Shown in pieces: positions 1 through 7,418 of a stretch of 64,000 nt of DNA (the first letter of the stretch is position 1; each line of letters starts with the position of its first letter). Below the pieces are notes generated by a model, which had not been told where the DNA came from, made no database searches, and saw only the letters and a list, made by a program, of their open reading frames with translations. Source of the stretch: Spirosoma fluviale (GTDB lineage Bacteria > Bacteroidota > Bacteroidia > Cytophagales > Spirosomataceae); contig NZ_OCNH01000001.1 of NCBI RefSeq assembly GCF_900230225.1, positions 1,054,001 to 1,118,000 on the forward strand, in the 5' to 3' direction. The position numbers and the translations under genes are program-made.

Positions 1-881
1 TCAATTTGCTCGAAACGGGAGCAACGGTAACCATTTCTGATAACCTGGGTAATCAGGAGACGCTCAAAGAGCAAGCACCGGGCGGGTCCTACCAGAGCAG
101 CGCCAACGGTCTCCGGGGTGTGCCAGGCAGACGCTATAAGCTGACCATTCTGACAAAAGCCGGGAAACGGTACGAGTCCGAATCCGAAGTGATGCCTGCC
201 GTTCCGCCCATTAAGAACGTATATGCAGAATCGAACTATACGCCTGCCACGGCAACGACCAACCAAAAACAGACCTGGTCGGTATACATCGATACTAAAG
301 ACCCTGATACATTGGGTAACTACTACAAATGGAGCTGGACTCATTATGAAATGCCGACTGCCTGCCGGAAAACGTTCGTTGCTGCCAGAAGCTATTACAC
401 CGGTATCTCCTGTTGTACTGACTGCTGGGACATCACCCGGTGTTACACCTGCGTCAATATTAATTCGGATGTAAACATCAACGGGAAAGCGATCAGTCGG
501 CAACCCATTGCCGATGTCCCTTTTACCTCACTAAGTCGGTATTACCTGGAAGTGGAGCAACAGGCCCTAAGCAAAAACGCTTACCTGTTCTGGAAAAGTG
601 TACAACAGTTGACCGGTAATACGGGCGGATTATTTGACGTGGCGCCATCGTCGGTGCAGGGAAATATCAAATGTATTACTACGCCGGGAGAACCCGTTTA
701 TGGGTATTTTGGCGCTGCGGGTGTTTCTGTGAGTTATTTGTATGTAGACCGAACCGAAGGGCAGGGGGGACCCGATCTGGATTTCCCGACTAATATTCCC
801 TACCCAACGAATCCGTCTTGTGTTGTTTGCGAAAACAGCCTGTACCGAACGCCCATCAAGCCCCGTTTTTGGACTTATTAA
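1..881 (+). CDS. DUF4249 family protein, C-terminal part (5' end cut by window)
   Basis: The reading frame is open from the left edge (first full codon at base 3), so the true start and lipoprotein signal lie outside the window. About 293 residues are visible. A beta-rich stretch (GRRYKLTILTKAGKRYES, then VPPIKNVYAE) and the later YYLEVEQQALSKNAYLFWK block resemble the DUF4249 family. These are Bacteroidota surface lipoproteins usually encoded next to TonB-dependent receptors. A Cys-rich segment (ISCCTDCWDITRCYTC) lies in the middle. The family has no settled biochemical role. The next gene has its own promoter, so this is probably the last gene of an operon entering from the left. Family call is fairly sure; function unknown. 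Confidence 0.75.
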   Translation, partial: NLLETGATVTISDNLGNQETLKEQAPGGSYQSSANGLRGVPGRRYKLTILTKAGKRYESESEVMPAVPPIKNVYAESNYTPATATTNQKQTWSVYIDTKDPDTLGNYYKWSWTHYEMPTACRKTFVAARSYYTGISCCTDCWDITRCYTCVNINSDVNINGKAISRQPIADVPFTSLSRYYLEVEQQALSKNAYLFWKSVQQLTGNTGGLFDVAPSSVQGNIKCITTPGEPVYGYFGAAGVSVSYLYVDRTEGQGGPDLDFPTNIPYPTNPSCVVCENSLYRTPIKPRFWTY

Positions 882-885
882 CCGG

Positions 886-917
886 TTTGGTGAGGTGCGG
901 TAAATAAAATAGATTTG
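886..917 (+). promoter_or_regulatory. Bacteroidota-type promoter for the first GT9 gene
   Basis: TTTG at 886-889 is followed after exactly 20 bases by TAGATTTG at 910-917. This matches the Bacteroidota housekeeping promoter (-33 TTTG, 19-21 bases, -7 TAnnTTTG). The predicted start of transcription is near 922, giving a leader of about 12 bases before the ATG at 934. Confidence 0.7.
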
Positions 918-933
918 TGGAAATGATTACACC

Positions 934-1932
934 ATGACTTCCCCGGTAAACATCCTGATTCTTCAATTTGCATCCATAGGCAACGTTGTTTTAACATCGC
1001 CAGTTGTACGTTGCCTGAAGCAGCAGCTTCCCAATGCGGTCATTCATTACTGCACAAGACCAGATTATCAGCCCATTATTCTTCATAATCCTTACATTTC
1101 CGAAAGGCATTATCTGGATGGAAACGTAATTGAGCTGATTCGGCAGTTACGAGCTCAAAAGTTCGACTACGTCATTGACTTACAGAATACGTTTATTAGC
1201 CGGTTAATTAAAACCGCATTGGGTGCGCCATCGTACAGCGTTGATAAACAATCGTTTCGGAACTGGCTTTACGTACGCCTTAAAATAAATGCACTCGCCG
1301 AGCAGCATATGGTTGATCGGTACCTGGCAATGGTACAGCCGCTGGGCATAGAGAACGATGGGCGGGGACTGGATTACTTTATTCCTTACAAGGATGAGGT
1401 TGAGTTCGACTGGTTACCCGCTACCCACCAGCATGATTACGTGGCGTTCGCCATTGGGGGGCAGCACACAACCCGACGATTGCCTTTGTCCCGAATGATT
1501 GAGCTGTGTCGCAAGATAAATTATCCGATCGTACTCCTCGGTGATAAGAACGACCGGAAGGTGGGCGAGGAAATTGTGAAGGTGCTGGGAGCAAGGCAGA
1601 TTTATAATTCCTGCGGTCAGTTTAACCTGAATCAATCGGCATCCATCATCCAGCGTGCCCGGCTGGTGTTTACGCACGATACTGGATTGATGCATATTGC
1701 CGCAGCTTTCCGCAAAAAAGTGTACTCATTCTGGGGAAGCTCGACCCCTCAACTTGGCTTTTACCCGTACAAAACTCCGCATGTGAGGCTCGAAGCCACC
1801 GGGCTGGGTTGCCGCCCCTGTTCCGCCACGGGTTCCGACGAATGCCCCATGAAACACTTCAAGTGCATGAATACCCTGCCCTTTGATTTTGATGTGAAGG
1901 AGCTGCGGATGAAGAAGAAGAATTTCGAGTAA
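934..1932 (+). CDS. Glycosyltransferase family 9 (heptosyltransferase-like)
   Basis: 332 residues, close to the usual GT9 length. The N terminus (ILILQFASIGNVVLTSPVVR) is the typical first Rossmann strand and loop of ADP-heptose:LPS heptosyltransferases. The C-terminal half has the donor-site pattern HDTGLMHIAAAF followed by WGSSTPQLGFYPY. A Cys cluster (GCRPCSATGSDECP) near residue 290 also occurs in the second GT9 of this window and may bind metal or form disulfides. It probably adds a heptose or other sugar to the LPS core at the inner membrane; the real donor and acceptor cannot be read from sequence. It has its own promoter and faces the chromate operon tail to tail. Confidence 0.88.
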   Translation: MTSPVNILILQFASIGNVVLTSPVVRCLKQQLPNAVIHYCTRPDYQPIILHNPYISERHYLDGNVIELIRQLRAQKFDYVIDLQNTFISRLIKTALGAPSYSVDKQSFRNWLYVRLKINALAEQHMVDRYLAMVQPLGIENDGRGLDYFIPYKDEVEFDWLPATHQHDYVAFAIGGQHTTRRLPLSRMIELCRKINYPIVLLGDKNDRKVGEEIVKVLGARQIYNSCGQFNLNQSASIIQRARLVFTHDTGLMHIAAAFRKKVYSFWGSSTPQLGFYPYKTPHVRLEATGLGCRPCSATGSDECPMKHFKCMNTLPFDFDVKELRMKKKNFE

Positions 1933-1961
1933 AGGCACACGGCGTATACCGAGGCATCAAC

Positions 1962-3110
1962 TCAACTGCTGTAGCGAAGGAGTAAACCCACCACGGCGGC
2001 TCCGCCTATCACACTTAATTCCGGCAGTTTTTTGAAGCGGTACAGAAGTGCTGCCGTTGCCAGCGCGATGACCACGGAGGGTACATCAATCAACTGCCGC
2101 CGTGCCAGAACCACCACGGCACCGGCAATGGCCCCGATGGCAGCCACGGTCACCCCGTCTACAAAGGCTTTGACGCCCGGGTGTTTGCCCCACCGTTTGA
2201 AGTAAGGGGCGGGCAGGATAGTAAAGAGGTAGCAGGGTAAAAATGTAGCCAGCGCAGCAACACACGCACCGGGAAAACCAGCCACCAGATAACCAATAAA
2301 CGCAACCGTGATCACCAAGGGGCCGGGCGTAATCATGGCTACTGCAACAGCATCCAAAAACTGCTGTTCATTGAGCCAGCCGTATTCTTTCACAACGCCC
2401 CCGTAGAGAAATGGCACAATAGCCAGCCCGCTCCCGAAAACAAAGGCCCCCGCTTTGGCGAAAAAGAGCGCCAGTTTCCAGAGGACAGAATCGGTAGGAA
2501 AGGCGAGCACCTGTGTAAAAAACGGCGCGAAACTCATTCCCATACCTGAGCCAGCGCGGATAGAAGGTGATTTGACGAACCAGTAAATTCCGCCCGAAAG
2601 CAGAACCAGCCAGATAAGTTCCGATTCGGTAATGATGGTCGCTACGGCCGAAACCCCAAATACACACCACCCCAACAGGTCTTTACCAATCGTTTTGGCC
2701 GTGAGTTTGTGCGTACCTATGGCAATAATACCGATAACGGCGGCCCCGATGCCGTAAAAAACCGCCTGCATCCAGGGGAGACCGTTAAATTGCCGGTACG
2801 TCCAGCCCAGAAGAACCACCATAATGAACGAAGGCAGCACAAAAGCAAGTCCCGCCAGCGTAGCGCCGATAACACTGTAATGAACGTAGCCAAGATAAAT
2901 GGCCAGTTGAGCCGCCAGTGGACCGGGTGCCAGTTGAGCCAGCGCCAACCCTTCGCGGTAGTCTTCTTCACTGATCCACTTCCGTTCGGTTACTAGGTCC
3001 CGATTCATGGCGCTGACCAAGGCGGGAGGACCGCCAAATCCGGTTGTACCCAGGTAAAGAAAGTACCGGATCAGGTCGATTTTTGTGTACGGTAGCCTCG
3101 TTGATTCCAT
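1962..3110 (-). CDS. chrA: Chromate transporter ChrA, two-domain form
   Basis: 382 residues with two homologous CHR halves, the long form of the chromate ion transporter family. The first half holds TGFGGPPALVSAMNRDLV and LAQLAPGPLAAQLAIYLG; the second repeats the pattern as FGSGLAIVPFLYGGVVKEYGWL and AMITPGPLVITVAFIGYLVAG. The rest is strongly hydrophobic with about ten membrane segments. Family members move chromate out of the cell, possibly coupled to sulfate gradients. It is the last gene of a same-strand run: ChrB-AraC fusion, small outer-membrane protein (24 bases upstream), chrA. The context supports real chromate or related oxyanion handling rather than a stray family member. Confidence 0.92.
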   Translation of the reverse strand: MESTRLPYTKIDLIRYFLYLGTTGFGGPPALVSAMNRDLVTERKWISEEDYREGLALAQLAPGPLAAQLAIYLGYVHYSVIGATLAGLAFVLPSFIMVVLLGWTYRQFNGLPWMQAVFYGIGAAVIGIIAIGTHKLTAKTIGKDLLGWCVFGVSAVATIITESELIWLVLLSGGIYWFVKSPSIRAGSGMGMSFAPFFTQVLAFPTDSVLWKLALFFAKAGAFVFGSGLAIVPFLYGGVVKEYGWLNEQQFLDAVAVAMITPGPLVITVAFIGYLVAGFPGACVAALATFLPCYLFTILPAPYFKRWGKHPGVKAFVDGVTVAAIGAIAGAVVVLARRQLIDVPSVVIALATAALLYRFKKLPELSVIGGAAVVGLLLRYSS

Positions 3111-3134
3111 ACTCTGTTGCTGATTGATTGCCGG

Positions 3135-3659
3135 TTAAAAAACAATGCCAAACTGGAAAGCCGCCGTCAGTGAGGTGGGGCGGTCGTTGCCAAAGCGAAC
3201 GGGAATGGGAACCGCCACAAAGTAACTGATTGTTGGCCCTCTTTTTACAATTTTATTAAGCACGGGGGTAAATCCGTATCGGCCTGATGTTTCAAAGGCA
3301 AGTCGGCTGGCCAGGGTGAAGTCGTGGCCCAGGTTCACCAGTATACCCGGATGAAAGAGCACATTCGTGACCCGGCTGGTGCCGTTTTCGGCCCGGATCA
3401 GGGGTACCACTTCGACCGAAAAGCCAATCTGTTTGGTCTTCCAAAGGTTCAGCCCAATGGGAAAGCCAACGACATAGTAGGTGTTGAAATTAGTTTCGCT
3501 CCCGTGTTCATTGAAGGTAATAATGGGGTGCAGTACGCCCAGGTAGCCTGCCATACGCGGGTAGGCGGGGGGCGTAACTGTCTGGGCGTGGGTAGTTAAC
3601 GGAAAGCGGAGGGAGAGGAAGACTGTCAGGCTGATCAATGAATAATAAACGGGCTTCAT
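3135..3659 (-). CDS. Small predicted outer-membrane protein in the chromate operon
   Basis: 174 residues. It begins with a clear signal peptide (MKPVYYSLISLTVFLSL, cleavage after THAQ). The mature part alternates polar and hydrophobic residues like a small beta barrel and ends in phenylalanine (FQFGIVF), the usual last residue of outer-membrane barrels. I do not recognise a named family. It sits 6 bases downstream of the ChrB-AraC gene and 24 bases upstream of chrA, so it is almost certainly co-transcribed. One reading is an outer-membrane partner or sensor for chromate export; this rests on position only. Confidence 0.7.
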   Translation of the reverse strand: MKPVYYSLISLTVFLSLRFPLTTHAQTVTPPAYPRMAGYLGVLHPIITFNEHGSETNFNTYYVVGFPIGLNLWKTKQIGFSVEVVPLIRAENGTSRVTNVLFHPGILVNLGHDFTLASRLAFETSGRYGFTPVLNKIVKRGPTISYFVAVPIPVRFGNDRPTSLTAAFQFGIVF

Positions 3660-3665
3660 GAGGGT

Positions 3666-4580
3666 TCAAAAACGTGATGCCGCAAGATTAAGCCGTTCGA
3701 AAAGCCAAAAATAGAATGGATTTAACCCTTTTGTATCTGGTTTACCTTTTCGTCTGTTTTTTCGGTAATCAGACGGATTTTCGCCAACCAGTTTCTTGAA
3801 TATCCGCGTAAAGTGGCTTTGATCGGAGAAGCCCGTCAGGTACGCAATTTCGGAAAGGCTGTAGCCCGTGGTTTCGAGAAGAAGAAGGGCTTTTTCTATT
3901 CGGAGCTTACGGATGTATTCGCCGAACGATAGGTCGTCGAAGTAGCGCGAAAAAGCCCGCGATACGTAGGTTGGGTTAACCGCCAGGCTTTCGGAAAGCT
4001 CGTTCAGGCTAAGCGTCAGATTGGTATCGATCTGATCCTGAATTAGTTCTTTGAGTTCCGTTACCCAGCCCGGCGTCTTTCGTTTACCCGGAGACGCCTG
4101 ATAGGTGTGCAGAACCCCCAACAGAAGCCGCTCCGTTGGACTTTGGGTGTGCTTGACCGTCTGTAAATGTTTGGCCCAGCTGTAGAGTGCGTCGTAAATG
4201 AGCAGTCCCTGATCGAGTAACTGCTGGTCATCACTAATGTTGAACGCCAGCCCTGCCGAAATGGCCCACAAACCAGCCGCTTCGGGGGCTAACGTATGAT
4301 CGTCGGTGTCGGCTCCCCGCACAATGGCGGCAATACGTTGTAAGGCCGGATCATCCAGTTTGTGCTTTTGCAGGAAATAATCAAAGGTGCAGCGGTCTTC
4401 GTAATGGCTGTATTCCACCCCCGGTATGTCGAACGGGGTGGCCTCCAATGCCGTTGCCTGAGCCTGGACCTGCGACTCGGGAACAAAGCGAATGTCGGCC
4501 GTCAGGTCAATAAACCGCCGAATAAGCCAGGGGCAGGCTAGTCGATCTATCTTCGGCCGTTCGCGGGTTATCCAGATCAT
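3666..4580 (-). CDS. ChrB C-terminal domain fused to AraC-type DNA-binding domain
   Basis: 304 residues in two modules. Residues 1-145 (MIWITRERPKIDRLACPWLI, then HYEDRCTFDYFL and VRGADTDD) match the ChrB C-terminal 'chromate resistance' domain, where the Cys/His/Asp positions probably bind an ion. Residues 175-275 are a full AraC/XylS double helix-turn-helix (LSLNELSESLAVNPTYVSRAF, then YSLSEIAYLTGFSDQSHFTRIFKK). In Proteobacteria ChrB is the chromate-responsive regulator of chrA. Here the sensory domain is joined to a different DNA-binding domain, so the protein is best read as a one-component chromate or oxidative-stress sensor that controls its own operon. It starts at ATG 4580, 27 bases after the upstream GT9 gene. 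Confidence 0.85.
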   Translation of the reverse strand: MIWITRERPKIDRLACPWLIRRFIDLTADIRFVPESQVQAQATALEATPFDIPGVEYSHYEDRCTFDYFLQKHKLDDPALQRIAAIVRGADTDDHTLAPEAAGLWAISAGLAFNISDDQQLLDQGLLIYDALYSWAKHLQTVKHTQSPTERLLLGVLHTYQASPGKRKTPGWVTELKELIQDQIDTNLTLSLNELSESLAVNPTYVSRAFSRYFDDLSFGEYIRKLRIEKALLLLETTGYSLSEIAYLTGFSDQSHFTRIFKKLVGENPSDYRKNRRKGKPDTKGLNPFYFWLFERLNLAASRF

Positions 4581-4607
4581 GCGTTGTTGAATGTAGAGAC
4601 AAAGGTA

Positions 4608-5684
4608 TCAATTTGCGCTGGTCGAGCTCGAACGCTCCAGCAGTTGTTGAACCTTACCCGCTACCATATCGACGGTAATCCAGTTCAGACACGCCAAATC
4701 GCCCCGAAAGCAGGGTTTATTACCGAAAACGGAACAGGGACGGCAGGGAAGTTCAACAGGAGAAATTTGCACGATGGCTTCTTCACCCTGTCCCCACGGA
4801 CCAAAACCCGCATCAGGATGGGTAGACCCCCAAATGGATACCACCGGTATGCCACTCAACGCGGCCAGATGCATATTCCCGGAGTCCATGCAAATCATGC
4901 CGGTCAACCGACTAATCAGAGACAACTCGGCTGCCAGTGATAGCTGACCGGCTACCAGAATGGCCTGTGGAAACTGTTCTTGCAGCGTCTTTAGCCGGGC
5001 AATCTCATCGGCACCGCCCCCAAATAAAAAGATAGTAACTGGTTGATTTTTATACAGTTGTGTCAATAACGGAGCAAAGCGTTCGAAGGGCCACATTTTC
5101 TGGCTATGCTGCGCAAAGGGGGCAATACCCAGCCAGGGCCCATCGGCCGAAATAGCCGTCTGCTTGCTCAAAAAGCCCGAAAGTTCTTCCTGACTGCTTG
5201 TGATTGATGGAAACTGAAAGGGTTTTGCTGGGTTAATGGCCAAACCTGCCGCGTCGAACACCTGGGCGTACCGCTCTATACTATGGGTTAACGGCCTGCG
5301 GATTTTGTTGGTTTTTCGGGTCAGGGCTTTCTTTTCGGCGCGGCCCTTATCGATCGTAAATGAAGGCACGCCAATCAGCCGGAACAGCGTTTTTAGAACG
5401 GCCGAACGTACGTTCTGATGCGCGTCGATGATCAGGTCGAAGGAGGCTAATTGCCGTAGTTCGTTAAACAGCCTGATTAAGCCATTGAGCCCGTCATGAC
5501 GCCCGTCAAAGTCGGCTCCAATCACACGAACGTTGGGAAACTGCTCGAAAAAAACGGCAAATTTTGCCCGTGTCACCAACGTAATCGTGGCATCGGGAAA
5601 ACGCTGGGTAAAGGCCTGAACAACGGGGGCCAGCAGGGCCACATCGCCCATGGCCGAGAAGCGCAAAAGAAGCAAATGCTTCAT
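4608..5684 (-). CDS. Glycosyltransferase family 9 (heptosyltransferase-like), second copy
   Basis: 358 residues. The N terminus HLLLLRFSAMGDVALLAPVV is the classic GT9/WaaC-WaaF opening. The C-terminal half has MDSGNMHLAALSGIPVVSIWG and THPDAGFGPWG, the nucleotide-sugar binding part of the fold, followed by the Cys cluster CRPCSVFGNKPC also seen in the first GT9. Likely role is transfer of heptose or a similar sugar to the LPS core. The DUF4254 gene lies upstream on the same strand with only a repeat between them, and such pairs recur in Bacteroidota. It reads on toward the chromate genes, but a shared transcript is uncertain. Confidence 0.88.
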   Translation of the reverse strand: MKHLLLLRFSAMGDVALLAPVVQAFTQRFPDATITLVTRAKFAVFFEQFPNVRVIGADFDGRHDGLNGLIRLFNELRQLASFDLIIDAHQNVRSAVLKTLFRLIGVPSFTIDKGRAEKKALTRKTNKIRRPLTHSIERYAQVFDAAGLAINPAKPFQFPSITSSQEELSGFLSKQTAISADGPWLGIAPFAQHSQKMWPFERFAPLLTQLYKNQPVTIFLFGGGADEIARLKTLQEQFPQAILVAGQLSLAAELSLISRLTGMICMDSGNMHLAALSGIPVVSIWGSTHPDAGFGPWGQGEEAIVQISPVELPCRPCSVFGNKPCFRGDLACLNWITVDMVAGKVQQLLERSSSTSAN

Positions 5685-5689
5685 AAGGT

Positions 5690-5876
5690 GGTCAGGTGAT
5701 TCTTGGTCAAAAAATGGTCAGGTGGGGTCAAAAATTGTCAGGTATGGTCAGAAATTGTCAAGACTAGTTAAGTGTGGTCACGGTTCGTTCAACCATACTT
5801 GACCATTTTTGACTACACCTGACTAGTCTCAACCACACTTGACCATACCTGACCATTTTTGACTATACCTGACCAG
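5690..5876. repeat. Clustered TGGTCA/TGACCA repeats forming a long imperfect palindrome
   Basis: From about 5690 to 5770 the plus strand carries repeated GGTCAGGT, TGGTCA and GTCAAAAAT units. From about 5790 to 5876 the same units appear reversed (TGACCATACCTGACCA, TTTTTGACTA). The two halves could fold into one long hairpin of roughly 90-base arms with many mismatches. The right edge runs into the last four codons and stop of the DUF4254 gene. No ORF is visible inside. Confidence 0.75.
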
Positions 5877-6468
5877 TATATAGAACCGGGTTTAGCGTGG
5901 GGTCGTTGTACATTTTCATCTGCCGGTACACCTTCATATACCGGTCGCCGTTGCGAATATCGTCCAGTAGTTCATCGAAGCACTGGGCCAGATCGCCTTC
6001 CTGCTCCAGGAGTACGGTCAGTTTCTGCTGCGCTTTCCGGCGGTGTTCATCCGAGGCAGAAGGCCGGTCGGCCTGTTCGCGGAAATGGTAGATTTTGAGT
6101 TGTAAGATTGACATCCGGTCCAGGAGCCAGGCGGGCGTTTCGGAGTTTAGCCGCGCACCCGGCTTTGGGATGACGCTCTGAAACTGCTCGAAAAACCAGC
6201 CATCCATTTGCTCGACGGTATCCGTCCTGTCCTGATTCGACTGGTCGATACGGCGCTTTACCGCTACCAGTTCATCAGGGCGTATGGTTGGGCTTCTAAT
6301 AATATCTTCCAGATGCCATTGAACCGTATCAATCCAGTTTTTCTGGTACAGCAAAAAGGCAACGGTATCCGGCGAATAGGGATTGTGAATGGGGGTATCG
6401 ACGTTGTCGGTCAGGTGGTAGTCCTGAATACTCTGGCGGAACAGATTGTTGGCGAAAGTGGCGTTCAT
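5863..6468 (-). CDS. DUF4254 domain-containing protein
   Basis: 201 residues, mostly helical and charged, with no signal peptide or membrane segment. The pattern LYQKNWIDTVQWHLEDIIR near residue 40, then QMDGWFFEQF and the C-terminal DIRNGDRYMKVYRQMKMYND, is that of DUF4254, a Bacteroidota family often next to GT9 glycosyltransferases. Its biochemical role is not established; an accessory role in LPS core synthesis is inferred from the GT9 gene downstream. The last residues (TGQV) and stop codon are written by a TGGTCA-type repeat unit, suggesting that the repeat replaced or extended the original C terminus. Confidence 0.8.
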   Translation of the reverse strand: MNATFANNLFRQSIQDYHLTDNVDTPIHNPYSPDTVAFLLYQKNWIDTVQWHLEDIIRSPTIRPDELVAVKRRIDQSNQDRTDTVEQMDGWFFEQFQSVIPKPGARLNSETPAWLLDRMSILQLKIYHFREQADRPSASDEHRRKAQQKLTVLLEQEGDLAQCFDELLDDIRNGDRYMKVYRQMKMYNDPTLNPVLYTGQV

Positions 6469-6485
6469 AAGCGATTAATCAACCG

Positions 6486-6493
6486 CAAAGATA
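6486..6493 (-). promoter_or_regulatory. -7 box for the DUF4254 gene
   Basis: On the minus strand TATCTTTG (TAnnTTTG) ends 17 bases before the ATG at 6468. I see no clear TTTG at the -33 position, so only the -7 element is supported. Confidence 0.45.
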
Positions 6494-6625
6494 GCAGTTT
6501 TAACTGGTAATGTCCGAAGAACCAGCCCTCAACAGTCAGGTCGAGCCCCCTGTTTCCCGGCTGTACTTTCCTTTTTTAATTGAAATTTATAATTATTTTT
6601 AGTTAGTTTTGCCTGTTTTTTAGCA

Positions 6626-6643
6626 TTTAAACAGATGTTTAAA
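6626..6643. promoter_or_regulatory. Palindromic operator candidate upstream of tetR-type gene
   Basis: TTTAAAC, 4 bases, GTTTAAA: a perfect 18-base inverted repeat 16 bases upstream of the -33 box of the TetR-family gene. Length and symmetry suit a TetR-type dimer, so autoregulation is plausible but unproven. Confidence 0.35.
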
Positions 6644-6659
6644 AAAACCATTTGAATAC

Positions 6660-6691
6660 TTTGTTTGTTACTTACAGACAACATACTTTTG
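6660..6691 (+). promoter_or_regulatory. Bacteroidota-type promoter for the TetR-family regulator
   Basis: TTTG at 6660-6663, a spacer of 20 bases, then TACTTTTG at 6684-6691. The match to the Bacteroidota consensus is complete. Transcription would start at about 6696-6698, directly at or just before the ATG at 6700, so the mRNA would be leaderless or start at the in-frame ATG at 6712. Confidence 0.65.
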
Positions 6692-6699
6692 ACAGGTAA

Positions 6700-7335
6700 A
6701 TGAAAAAACCAATGGATTGTCTAACGTCAAAGTCAACCGAATTACGAATCAGGGAAGCCGCTGAGCGGGTCTTTCTTGAGAAAGGATTCGATGGGGCTAC
6801 GTCGCGGGACATTGCCGAAGCAGCCGGTATCAATATTGCGCTGACGAATTACTACTTCCGAAGTAAGGAAAAGTTATTCATGCAGATCTTCGAGGATCTG
6901 GTTCAATTGTTCTTCACCGGGATGGTCGAGATCATGAATAAACCGATCAGTTTGCGGGATAAAATTGCGGAGTTGATCGAGCATGATTTTCAATTACTAA
7001 AGAGCAACCCCAATCTGTCGAATTTCATTATGAATGAAGTTCACCGAAATCCGGACCGGATGGCTAGTTGTATTGGGGTGATGAAAGAAATTCACCACTC
7101 CATGTTCGAGCAGCAGCTTCAGCAGGAGATAAAGCTGGGTAACGTTCGGCCCATAAAAGCCTTGCACGTAATGCCCATGGCATTTGCCAATATTCAATTC
7201 CTCTTCATTGGAAAACAGATGCACATGAAGATGTGGCATATGGATGAAGCTGGATTTAATGAATTTATCAATGAACACAAGCAGATCGTTATTGAGATGG
7301 TCACATCTTATTTGTTTGACTTTAAAAAGGAGTAA
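6700..7335 (+). CDS. TetR/AcrR family transcriptional regulator
   Basis: 211 residues. Residues 15-62 form the TetR helix-turn-helix (IREAAERVFLEKGFDGATSR, then AEAAGINIALTNYYFRSKEKLF). The rest is helical and variable, as expected for a ligand-binding and dimer domain. It is followed on the same strand by the TolC/adaptor/RND genes, so it most likely represses that efflux operon in response to a compound the pump exports. The start could be ATG 6700 or the in-frame ATG 6712; the promoter box is so close that the second may be used. Confidence 0.9.
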   Translation: MKKPMDCLTSKSTELRIREAAERVFLEKGFDGATSRDIAEAAGINIALTNYYFRSKEKLFMQIFEDLVQLFFTGMVEIMNKPISLRDKIAELIEHDFQLLKSNPNLSNFIMNEVHRNPDRMASCIGVMKEIHHSMFEQQLQQEIKLGNVRPIKALHVMPMAFANIQFLFIGKQMHMKMWHMDEAGFNEFINEHKQIVIEMVTSYLFDFKKE

Positions 7336-7346
7336 TCCTTTTTTTT
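7324..7346 (+). terminator. Rho-independent-type terminator at end of TetR-family gene
   Basis: AAAAAGGA, a 4-base loop, then TCCTTTTTTTT. The stem overlaps the stop codon of the regulator, and the run of eight T follows directly. The stem is short and AT-rich, so termination may be partial. Confidence 0.45.
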
Positions 7347-7418
7347 GCCCTCAAATTAAACAATTATTTAAAATGAAGAATTAATAATATTATTTAAAAC
7401 AACGTAATTAATCGTGCT

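Noticed and set aside
5690..5876. CRISPR array
   Set aside because: Units are too short and unevenly spaced, spacers of constant length are absent, orientation flips midway, and no cas genes are near.
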